Below the pieces are notes generated by a model. It was not told where the DNA came from, did no database searches, and was given only the letters and a program-made list of their open reading frames with translations. A DNA stretch of 64,000 nucleotides from the NCBI RefSeq assembly GCF_910592395.1, contig NC_088311.1, positions 19,718,501-19,782,500 on the forward strand. Direction: 5' to 3'. This DNA is from Lineus longissimus (taxonomy: Eukaryota; Nemertea; Pilidiophora; Heteronemertea; Lineidae). The stretch's first letter is position 1; every line of letters starts with the position of its first letter. The translations under genes and the position numbers were made by a program. Shown here in pieces: positions 50,475 to 61,937 of this stretch.

Positions 50475-50480
50475 AATAAA
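50475..50480 (+). terminator. Likely NDUFA11 poly(A) signal
   Basis: A canonical AATAAA 360 bases after the stop codon, followed within 30-40 bases by T-rich sequence. It is the first AATAAA after the gene. Confidence -1.
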
Positions 50481-51153
50481 ATGATAATTCCATAAGATTT
50501 TCCTGCTTCTTCTTTTATGAATATTCTCGTGCGCTGAACTGAAATGTGAAATTGGGAAAACTCTGTTTTCTATCCTCCAGCTGACATTTCACTGGCCACG
50601 TTCTTGCCCGTGGCCTTGCTCTGCCGCAGGCACGTATCCAGAAATATAGGAACTGTGCTGAGAAGGATAAGGAGGATGCTGCAGAATTGTTGTAGGGGCT
50701 GGAAACCGTCGATAGAGACATCGTCATATCCTGGCATCCACATCGACAACCCATGAGACCGCCCATGGAGACAATATCACAACCTGTGTTCTGGCATCTC
50801 ACAACAACCAGTTCATACAAGACGTAGATGTTTGGGAGTCAGATAGGATTTTTGATGGACGTAAAAATGCAGTGGCAGACAAGGCTTTGCTTTTGAATTC
50901 GCACACGATGTCAATATCGTGATGCCATTGGCTTGGGAGAGTTTTCTTTGTAAAGCTAGTATTACCCAATCTTGGGGACAAGGCGTGCATTGAGTTGAGT
51001 GCTGTGCTGCCATCTCCTTTTTTCAGGTAACCGACCAGACGTCTAGGGACTGTGGTTCAACAAGAGAATTTGGGGAAAATTCAGCAGTACGGCTTACTGC
51101 AGGCAAGAAGTATCTTACACTACAGCAATGGATTTGGGAACAAAAATAAAGGA

Positions 51154-51287
51154 GTACAATAGAACCGCTCTATTAAGGACACTCTTGGGACTGCCAAGTG
51201 CTGTCCTGATTAGAGAGGTCAAATTCATTGGAAACTGCACACTTTGGGGCAAAAACTAGTGTTCTTGATAGAGAGGTGTTAGGTAGG
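51154..51287 (-). mobile_element. GGAACCTC-type MITE, copy 4 (inverted)
   Basis: TACAATAGAACCGCTCTATT at the left, GTGCTGTCCTGATTAGAGAG in the middle and TTGATAGAGAGGT at the right. It is the reverse complement of the order in copy 2; the far right terminus is lost. Confidence -1.
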
Positions 51288-51470
51288 TGCTGTCAAAAAG
51301 TCTTACCGCAATTGCTTGGACTTGGAGGTAGGCCTAGGTTCCAGTCCATCATCACAATCGTCATCAAATGTTTAAAAATCTTTGTCACATGCAAAAAAAC
51401 TCAAGGGCCACCCTGTGTCTTATGTCATTGACAATACCAAAAAATCTATTCATGCAAAAGGCCTAAAAAC

Positions 51471-52042
51471 ATGCTCAATTTCATTGGAGGGACTTAGACG
51501 ACAGTAATGCTATCTAGCGGTAAAAAGTGGAACTGAGAGTTTTGGCCGAAGATTTCAGTTCCATTTTCTGCCGCGACACGGCGCTACCTGTATAAATCGA
51601 TTGGTTTTCATGCCTTTGGAAAGTAATCAGTATCGAACTAAGGGAATTTGATAGAGATAATGACTTGCTTTAGTTGTCAAAACAAATTCAGTACAGCCAC
51701 AAGCCATCTTCCTACACAAACGACAGTATATTCGATTCTCTGAAAACATGCTCAATTTCGTGACTTAGACAACAGTGGTGCTATCTAGCGGTAAAAAGTG
51801 AAACTGAGAGGTCTGGCCGAAGATTTCAATTCCACTTTCTGCCGCGACACAGCGCCACTGTCGCCTAAGCCAATTTCATACTGTGGGTCCTGTAATTGAT
51901 TGGTTTTCATGCCTTTGGAAAGTAATCAGTATCAAATTGAGGGAATTTGATAAAGATAATGACTTGCTTTAGTTGTCAAAACAGATTCAGTGCAGCCACA
52001 AGCCATCTTCCCACACAAACGACAGTAGATATGATTCTCTGA
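51471..52042. repeat. Tandem duplication, unit about 275 bp
   Basis: Two copies start ACATGCTCAATTTC at 51471 and 51746. Both contain GCTATCTAGCGGTAAAAAGT, CTGCCGCGACAC, GGTTTTCATGCCTTTGGAAA and GCCACAAGCCATCTTCC. The second copy has an extra segment (CACTGTCGCCTAAGCC) after the CGCGACAC block. Non-coding. Confidence -1.
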
Positions 52043-52637
52043 TGGGATCAACGACGGTGGACGAGAGTTTCACTAGTGCCATAGTAGTGGCAGGCCCAGG
52101 GGCTTGTTCGGTGCACCCCTCTATCCATTTCCAAATTAATCAGAATGAGATTCATAACAAACTCAAACAAGGAAGTAACAAATTACAAATCCGTACTTTG
52201 CCTATCAAAAAATATATTATTCTCTATTACACGTATAAAAGTCTTTACTAATAAACTACAGTCTATTCTTACATATCGAATCATTCTTACAGTCTATTCT
52301 TCTAATTCACTGAAATAACATGAATCTCTCCAAGTCCCATGTTCTCATGACAAATTTTGACAATAACAATAAATATTTTTTCAACAAACTACAAAAACTT
52401 TTGAAAACTAAGTATTACTAAATCATGTGTACCTTAAAGTTAAGGAATGGACAGGTAAAAGGACAAGAGACTTGATCTGACTCGCAGAGGATAGACAACT
52501 ATGGTGCCGTGTAGTCAACTGCACATGGTCGCCCCACACAATCATTCCTAATCATCCTTGATGGAGTCAACTTCCTTAAAATGATTTGTCATGGTTTTTA
52601 TGGACAAACTCTCAAATCTCGCTATTCATTTTATGAG

Positions 52638-55600
52638 TTATCGCACATCAGCAATTAACTGATCAACAGCATCCCAATCAATGACGCTCATGATGCTGCC
52701 CTCGCTGACTGAAATAGCGTCGGCTAATTGTTGCACGTCGACCAGGCTGGTGTAGGGCAGGTCAGTATAGCTTCGGTCGTCCCCAGGCGACATGATAGCC
52801 TCGGCACCCTAAAAAGAGACGCAAAATTCAATGATTGATAGACAGTGGAATTTCGGTCAGCAACTGCTGAAATACATGTAATGCAAAGAAACCGGACTCT
52901 CTGAGGTGAATTGTTTCTTATAGCCATGACACCATTACTGATGATAAACATGTATAGCATACTGTCGATTACTAACTATAGTCGTTATAGTGTGGTGGGA
53001 CTGTTCCCTGTTACAGTGTGGTGGGACTGTACTTGTTACAGTGTGGTGGGACTGTTCCCTGTTCTAGTGTAGTGGGACTGTACTCGTTACAGTGTGGTTG
53101 AATTGTAAGCGATACAGTGTGGCTGGACTGTACTCACCAACGCTAGGCTGTCATCATCGTTATCATAGAGCAGCCTCTTGACATCATCCTCCATCCTGTA
53201 GTCACTCAGTACAGATTGTAATTCCGCCCTCTCCATGCTGGTATATGGGTCATGATACGGCCGGCGTCGGACCATACTCTTGAGAGGCGGTGAACGATAT
53301 ACATTGGTTTGCCTTGGAGCTGCATCAAGGAAGAGATAGATGGGTCAGTACTAAAGTCGGATGACACCACAACTGCAGTTGTTATCAGACTGTGAGCTCA
53401 AATTAAAGTTTAACATGTTTAAGGAGAAAAGAAGTAAAGCAGACAACACAGAAAGAACGTGATGTCAACACTCGATGGCAAGGCAAGGAGAGACAACTTA
53501 CTGTAGGCATCTTTTGATCTCCTAAACCTTGGCGCATTGGCGTTAATCTCTCTCAGCTGTTCTCCATACGTCTTGGGTTGGTGGGCCAGCGCCTTTGTCC
53601 TGATACGAGACACCACCATCCGTGGAGTGTGCGATTCTGAAATAGCAACACTTACAGATTTAGACATAATTGAGGTGATCCAGGTTTTGCTTAGCGGAAA
53701 AAAAAGATTCTTAAGATGCATAATATTGTATCTTGGCCAAATGTTTCGGCATGCTAACAATAGAAATGCAAGCAGTCATGATCATCAACATGACAGATTA
53801 GGCTTGCAAAGATTTAGGAGCTTACAGTACCAATTATAGGGTAAGTAAAGGACTTCCGTTGAGAGTTTAAAAGTGGGACCACATACCTTTAGGCCTAGTT
53901 TCTGGCCTAGGCTGTTCTTTCACTCTCCTTGGTTGTGTGGTGTCCGTGTGAATTCCGCGTCGGGTAATCTGAGCCATGTAGTCGGCGGGCAATTTCTTCC
54001 CTGATAATGAAGAGGAAAAAGTCATGAAAGAAGACATTTTGAATGACACAAGTGGTTGTTTTCAAGATAACGGAGCACCTTATCCTAGCCATACATGTAC
54101 ATGATTGCTCAGTATTTAAAGCTGCAGTAAATGTACTGACCTGACTTAGGCGTGAGAGGATACCCGGTGGATGGGGTCTTCATCTCTTGTAATCTTTCTG
54201 CATAAGTCTTCACATGTCTTGTAGCCGAGGGCTTGTAAGTGGGATAGTGACCAGGCACTCTCTTCGTTCCTGCAAGAGAAACAAAACATATAATGTACTG
54301 GGTCTGGCAAGAAAGGTTAATGCCTCTAGCTTGTCTTGGACATTCCACAATTTATTCGGATTGATTCTGATCCTATTCACAGGAATCTTTTTGGCCGCAA
54401 AGCTGTTCAATCATCACCGGTTAGGCTGACCTTGCCTTGTACATTGCATTTAACTGTGCGACAAGTAAGAGAAATCGACATTGCCACGCTACAGTAACCA
54501 GATGTATCAACGCAATGAACTTGCCCAGTATCACTCACCATAAAGGCGTTCCTTTTCTTTCAGATCCATCGGAGTGTGAGTTTTGATCGTTGTCGTCTTA
54601 TTCATGGACGCTAGCTGATCCTGATAGGACACCGGTTTCCCTCGTTGTTTCTGCCTCGTCACTTCCGGCCGCTGCATTTTAACAACTTGAGTGAAAGGTT
54701 TGGGCTTGTAGGCTTTGAACGGTGTTTCTCTCTCAACCTAAAGGGATGATTAAACACATGAGGAAAACGGAACTGAGACAGTCAAGTATTTATCTACCAA
54801 AGCAGGATGAGAGCCAGTACGTTTATGTGGCAACTGAGGCTATTAGCATATTGAGAACGATTTCGGCCTTCGCCCTTTTGCTGTGGCAGTCATTTTTCCA
54901 CAAGCCCCATCTTGTGCTAACACTACAGTCGATACCAATAATGGTGGGCCGTAATAAGCAGAGGCAAAACATGATGTCCTCTGCCAATGAAGACATTACC
55001 TGCATATCTTTTTCGTGCTCGTCCATTTCATCCATGTGTTCTATCTGGCGTGTATAGTTGGCCAAGTTACGCGATGTCTCCAGCTCCGAGTAGGCATCAT
55101 CTTGGTCAAAGTGATGGACGAACTGGTGTGTGACTTCAGGCCTGTTAACAGAAAAGTGAAAGGTGAGAAATGATTTGTCATCCCTATATTACAACGTCAC
55201 ATTTAACTATGGCCCTGAAGCTATAAAGCGCAGAAGATGCACAAAGTGACACTGACAACGAAAACATTTGTTTTCAAATGTTATCAATCTCACTCGCAAC
55301 TGGTCATTTTGATACAGTCATGTCAAAAACGACTCATTTTAATGAGTCGTTTTTGACATGACTGTATCAAATACTTTTTCGGGACTTATGCAGTCATAAT
55401 CTTACTTTCTGAGGTTTAAAATACTGGAAAGAAGGTCATCAAAATTTACCTCGCCATATCTCTGTATTCGTGACTTGCGGCAACGCCATTTCTGAACTGA
55501 TCACCGCTAAATCCTAGCCAGTCGGAGTCGTAATCCACACCTGCACGATAATCACCAACGCGAGCTCCGTGATCATTCACCTTCCTCAGGATTGACTTTG

Positions 55601-58600
55601 ATGGCTTCTTCTCTTGTTGCTGGAGAAGGAATATTGACAAATTTTAGGACCAAATACCAAAAGTTCTGAGGGACTGCCCTGGATTCATGGTTGTGCTGTT
55701 TCATGAGGTGAGTTTTCAGGGCAATCTGGCTTCCTTCTACAAAACATTACAGCAGATACTCTTGATGGATACAATAATTTCCTAGCTGAGGCTCAAACTC
55801 ACCACTGCTGGCTTTGGAACCGATGCTGGCTTGGGCTCTGGTTCTTTGGGTAGCTTTGGTTTGTCATGGACGATATCCGCCATGAGATCATGCGCCATCT
55901 CCATACGTTTCGTCATGTGCTCATGCTCCATCAGTTTGCGTACGGTCTCCTTTTTGCCCTGCACATCTTTAATCTCTTTAAACGTTCCGGTACCCTGAAA
56001 AATTTTATTTAAAGTTGATGAAACCGTGCGAAAATGTGTTACAAGATTAAAGATTAAAGAGACACCCCTTATTAAAAGGTTCCAAGACTTCAGGTAAAAG
56101 AGAGCACTTACCAAATCCACACTGTCGCCAGTGGGTTTAAAAGGTGAAACCTCCTCTTCCTTCAATCTCTGCCTCTTATCTTTGTACTCCTGTAACCTCT
56201 CCACCCGCTTCTTTGCCATCCACTCATGCAGCTTCTTCTTCTCCTCAGCATCTTTACTGACAGGGGGGAATCTCCTTGACGAGAAGATCTCCTGCAGCTT
56301 CTCCTGGCTGAGGTGAACGTTCTCCCATTCTTCTCGAGGAGTGAATCTGAAACAGTTATTCACAGATGATTATTTATGACCAAATATTGACTAGCCATTG
56401 TTTCCATCGCTCCATAACATGTTCCCTTGTACAACCAATGGGAATGTCAAATAAGCCAAAGAAAGATTCATTTAAGAGTAGGGCATCAAAAGGTCACAAA
56501 CATGGAACAAGGAAAAACTGCACAAGCAAACAGGTTATGAATACGCAGCCTCATGGGCCCTGAAAAGGTGAATGAATGACTGCGTCCCCTAGGGGATTTA
56601 TTAAGCAACTACGGCTTTAATACCTTGCTCTCTTGGAAATCTTCTCAGCATCTTTTGCAGATAACCCGGCAGCTCTGTAGTCAATTTCACCCTTGGCCAC
56701 GTATTCTCCTATGATGTCGCTCACACCACTGAGACCGGAGATACGGAGTTGGTCCGCTTCTGAAAGTGGGCGGTCCTGAGGACTGAAGGGAAAGAAACAA
56801 AATGGCAATCAAACTAACCAAGAGGTAAATGTAAATATTGTGGCTTATACAGGGTGATTCGATGACTCTGCAACCGACTATATTGTTTCTTTATTCCAAG
56901 TTGTTGTCAATTCTTGATCATACTTGATGGACTTCAATTGGCATGGCTTCAAAATGACCAACTTACCTTCTTCTGTCCGGGCTTTCCGATCTCATCGGCT
57001 TGTTAATGCTGTCGGGCGAACTCTAGAAAGATCAGAATAAACAAGGATCACAACTGGAATTCAGACAATACACCCATGGCAAAATCCATTTGAATTTTAG
57101 TTAGATCAACATGATCGAGGAATCCAGAAATGTTGAGTTGAAGCTGAGTGCAGTGGCCTACATTAACGCAGTTCAAACCAGGGATGTAGATAAGTGAGTA
57201 GACGATTCAGCATCCAACTTAAATAGACCTATCATGCTACGCCCTAATATATATGGTCATGGTGTGGCTATCATGTATGCAGATTCGCTGAAACCTAGCA
57301 TTTATAGTATCAGTATTTCAGTTCCGCAAAGCGATATTTTCAGCATACCTCACCCTCCGATGGTAAGGAGGCCGGTAAGGGCCACTCCTCAGACTCCCCA
57401 CTGGGAGTGAGTGTTTCATCCGACCCTCCACTCGGGGTACGCTCCATCAGTTCTTCCTCTCTGCCATTCAATGGGTCGGGATTTTCAATCGGTGGGGCAG
57501 ACACTTCTACAGATCTAAGCGTTTCTGAACCTAATTCTTCGTCTTCTATGCGAGGGGTCTTGGGAGGGGAAAACAGTGCGGATAAGCAGGAGAGCAAAAA
57601 AGCAGCATGCAGAGAGACCAGGTGGTAAATAGACTCAGACTCATCGTTCAATTATTAAAATCAGTTCTGGACGAGTCTTTCTTTGGAAACATTTCTGAAT
57701 TCAAACTTGAACAAGGAAAGTTTAAAAAGTCTGAATTCGGGCTCCTTTAAAAAAAAATATTTGGGCTGAGAAAGCCATAGATTGGAAGTAACCTCAAGTT
57801 ACTGCATTACTGATTGTAGCAAACGTCCACCCCAAATGGCTGAGTGGCTCATAAATCCCCAGCGTTACTTTTTTGTTACATCTTGATATGCATTTTTTCT
57901 GCTAGTGTAGCAAATTAAAGTGTATTGATTCAAAAACGTTATAAAATTCAGACCTCCTTACAAAATCAATATATTGAAAGTAAGGACATTTCTTGTGCAT
58001 ATTTTCAAATTTTCAAGAATGTAGTACAACAATACTTGACAAAATTCTTTAAATCAAATTTTAGTTCGCTTGAATTCTACAGAGGAAGCATTATCACACG
58101 ACATGTATGTGCAGCTAAGCAAGCAAGCAGGCAAGGGGACTATTAACAGCGGGGCTATACAGGATGTCTCAAAATATTGCCATACCTCTTCATCTCCGTA
58201 CGCTGCCTTTGATTGTGGATACAGCGGCTGCATGCTGCCCGCCAGGTTCTCGATCGTATTCATCAACTGCAAATTGAGGAAACAGTTTCAAATAACCATA
58301 CCCTGTTGACTGAAAAATTTCATGTGCCCTTGAATCGCAAAAATATAGGGTTGCAAAAATTGGCTTTTTACAGTTACCACTCTTGGCATTTTCAGTGTTT
58401 GTATATCAGTCCAGACAATAGCGTCGTTGAAATTTGAACGTCCTACCATTTTTGCATCGTTAAATTCGTCATCAACATTCTGAGCGATCTGGTCAACGGC
58501 GTTTAGCTGTATGTTCATCTCCTGCAGTTTTCTCATCACTGCTTGCTTGGACTTGCTCCGAGCAACACGACCCGAAAGGATCTTGCTGGCAAATCTGAAA

Positions 58601-61600
58601 CCATCACGGAACATTAATCTACAGTCCCAATCACAACTGACATCCCTCAATTCGATAAGCTTTTGCACTATGTACACCATGTTACCATCGCATGAGTTGG
58701 GCCCAACTTACGTACACCTTTTGGGCAGTAGGCCTATACTTTGTTCGAGTGTCACGTCACACCTATGATATGTGCAACTATCATGAAAGCTAGCTTACGC
58801 GTAGCATAGGTTGTGTGCAGCTTATGCAAAGCAAATGGTTTGTCACTGAATTTGTTAAACGGTATGTGAATGTTTGGTTAAACTCCATATTTCAGGAACT
58901 TGTCACAATAACTGGCCCGATGGACGATAAATAATTCCAACTTGGTCTAAACTGTCACTGCCAGTTTCAAATTCCAATTCCAATTCCAATTCTTCTGTAA
59001 AACTTGATCTCTGTTGAACACAAACTTACTTCTTAGCTTCAGCTTCAGCAGGCGTTTCCTCAAACATCTTTACCGTCGTCCGGTCAGGTCCAAGTTTCCT
59101 TGATGATAACTCATCCACACTCGGTCGGTCAGGACTCACACCTGTTGTAAATTCAAACATTATCTCACATTATATACTCAGTATTTTTTACTGAATATCC
59201 CCAACGGTACTCAAATCTTACCACTTTTTGTGGTACTGCCCTAAAATAGACTCAGTTCATGGAAAAACAATAGTCTGTACTATCATTATATCTAGCTTGG
59301 CAAACCAACTGGCATAACTAAAACAAGGTACATCTGTCAACAAGCCTTGAAACCTTTTATCACAAATACTCGCGCCACTTTATGCCACCACTATCTGATA
59401 ACTCTACATTTATCACCCACCTCTTCTTTCTGCCTTGGTTTCCCACGGTGGCCTCGGTACAACGGGTGACAACGATCTCCGTTCCTGCTGTGTCTTACCC
59501 CCTTTCTTATCGGGCATTGACGAGACAATATCGTCGGCATACCCTCGATCGATCTCTACGACATTGATATAGGATCTCCCTGGACTGTCGCCACTCTGTA
59601 AAGCAAAGTGAAAAGTGTGACAGAAGGTGTGTGAGAGAAACACGATTATCCTTTGGTAAAAAGCAGAGATGGAGATTTACCCTGTAAGAAAATATGTATT
59701 GGCCAGTCTCTCTCTTTCTTAGGCAACCTGATGTCCTCGACATCCATCTATCTTGTCGCCTAAGACTTCAAATCTTACCTTCACTGAGGGGGCAGCACCA
59801 GAGGAAGGCTGAGATTGTCCGTAACGGAGTCCAAAGATGATATCTGGTGCCAGGATATTCGTTCCCTCTCCTGCCTTCTCCTTGATGTAACTCATGATTG
59901 CTTGTTTCACTGCAGAAAAAAGAATGAATGGTGAGGTAAACTGATGTAAATGAATAACGTCTAATATGGGGATTTGAGAATTGCCTGAGGTGCCTCATAG
60001 CCTAGTGGTTAACACTGCTGGCTCCAACGCAATAGGGCCTGGGGAGAACCCAGGATTGCATTTCTGGATGAACCGGCATGGTTTTCATGGAACTACAGGT
60101 AAAATTCCTGGCTCTTTACAACAAGTTTCCTTACCAGGGTCAGGGGTCCCAGGCCTAGGAGTTGTGTTGGTGGCAAAATCCACATGCTTTCCCTTGCCTT
60201 TAACGAATACGTCATACTGTACTTTGGCACTGGTTTCCTCATCATCGGCACCGGACTTGTCCAAGTAGAGATACTCATCAAAGATACCTAAAAGAAATAA
60301 AGTTGTTTTTTTTAAAGACGATAGTCGCCCATTGTGACCCTTAAAGCATATCAATCTTTAAGTTTAAATCAAGAAGTTTTTACTCCTTTTCCTATTTGAT
60401 GAAGCACATCCATCGTGAAGTTTACATCAAGAAGTTCTTACTTGTTTTTACCTTTTGATAAAGCACATCCATCGTGAAGTTCACATCAAGAAGTTTTTAC
60501 TTGTTTTTACCTTTTGATAAAGCATATCCATCATGGAGTTTCTGCTCCCCCTCGTCAGTGCCAGTACTACCACTATACTGCACCTCTTGGTCTGCGGCTC
60601 CTCTCGGGGTAACCTGAGTGGAGACTGGATGTTTCACCTGGAGAGAAGATTATGGAATATGACTTTCATAAGTCTAGGACTGTTGGCAACATCTCATGAC
60701 AAGTGTCGTTGTGAGATGTGTTGGACTTTACGTCACCCCCAGCCCCACTTAGCACGTCAATTTTCTGTGGAATCTGGTGATCGAACCTAAAATACTCCAG
60801 TGAGGAAGGTGACTGGGCAGCATGATAATAATGCTCTATTTACTCTGATTGTCATTGCTGAAATGGCCAGGGCCATTGTGCTCACCTCATGTGGAGGAAA
60901 GATGGATAAAGAGCATGGTCTTGTGTCATGTAGTGTTAGGTTTGATGTAGGTCCAAGCAATTACAATTTCTCCAAAATGGCCAATTTACAGTACATTCGA
61001 CCTCTGTGACCTTGAAAAGTAGGTCAAATCAAAGAAGACCCGGGTGACACATTGAATGGTTGTTAGAATTAGATGTACCTATGATATAAAATTGGTGCCA
61101 ATCGGGCAAGTCATTACTAGGAATAATGGCATTTTGAAGAATTTAGGATTTGGCCCCCTCCCTGGAGGCCAAACGGCAAATCAGATCGCACCAAACTTCG
61201 GTACCTGAGATCACCTGACCAAGGGGTACATGTGTACTTAATTTGTGATCAATAGTCATTGCAGTTAAGAAACGTGCCATAGTTACGGCCTGACGGCCAA
61301 TTTACGCCATTTGACCTCTGTGACCTTGACAAGAAGGTCAAATTAAAAACCTGTGTGACATATACTGTATGGTGGTTAGATGTACCCATGATATCAAATT
61401 GGTGGCAATCGGGCAAGAAGTTACGGAATAATCACATTTTTAAGGTTTTTGGATTTTGCCCCCTGGTGGTCAAGTGGTGAATCATATTGGACCAAACTTC
61501 GGTCCCTGAGATCACCTGACTAAGGGGTAAATGTGTACCAAATTTGGTATCAATAGTCATTGCAGTTTAGAAACGTGCCATCATTACATCCTAACGGCTA

Positions 61601-61896
61601 ATTTACACCATTTGACCTCTGTGACCTTGAAAAGGAGGTCAAATCAAAAACCCGGAGGATATATGATGCACCTTTGCTAGAAGTACCTACCATATTTTTT
61701 TCAAAATTTCCCGACTACTATTAAGGGAGATATTGCATATTTTCACTTTTAACGTTTGGCCCCCTGGTGGCCAAACCATGAAACGAATCGGACCGAAACT
61801 TGGTCTCCCAGGTGTCATTACATAAGGGTACATGTGTACCAAGTTTCAACTCAATAGCTCTAACAGTTACGAAACGTGCCCTGCTAACGGACGACG

Positions 61897-61937
<41 letters not shown>

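Larger units (their letters stand above)
50116..52637. other. Intergenic between NDUFA11 and CPLANE1-like 3' ends
   Basis: The NDUFA11 3'UTR runs to about 50500. 50515-51010 (minus) has overlapping frames, one proline/tyrosine-rich (QHPPYPSQHSSYISGYVP), but stops break every candidate; it may be a decayed gene fragment. A MITE (51154-51287) and a 275-bp tandem duplication (51471-52042) follow. 52043-52637 is AT-rich and probably includes the 3'UTR of the minus-strand gene. Confidence -1.

Noticed and set aside
50515-51010. Possible minus-strand gene fragment with a proline/tyrosine-rich tail
   Set aside because: The attractive frame is broken by stops and no splice pattern restores it; at most a decayed fragment.
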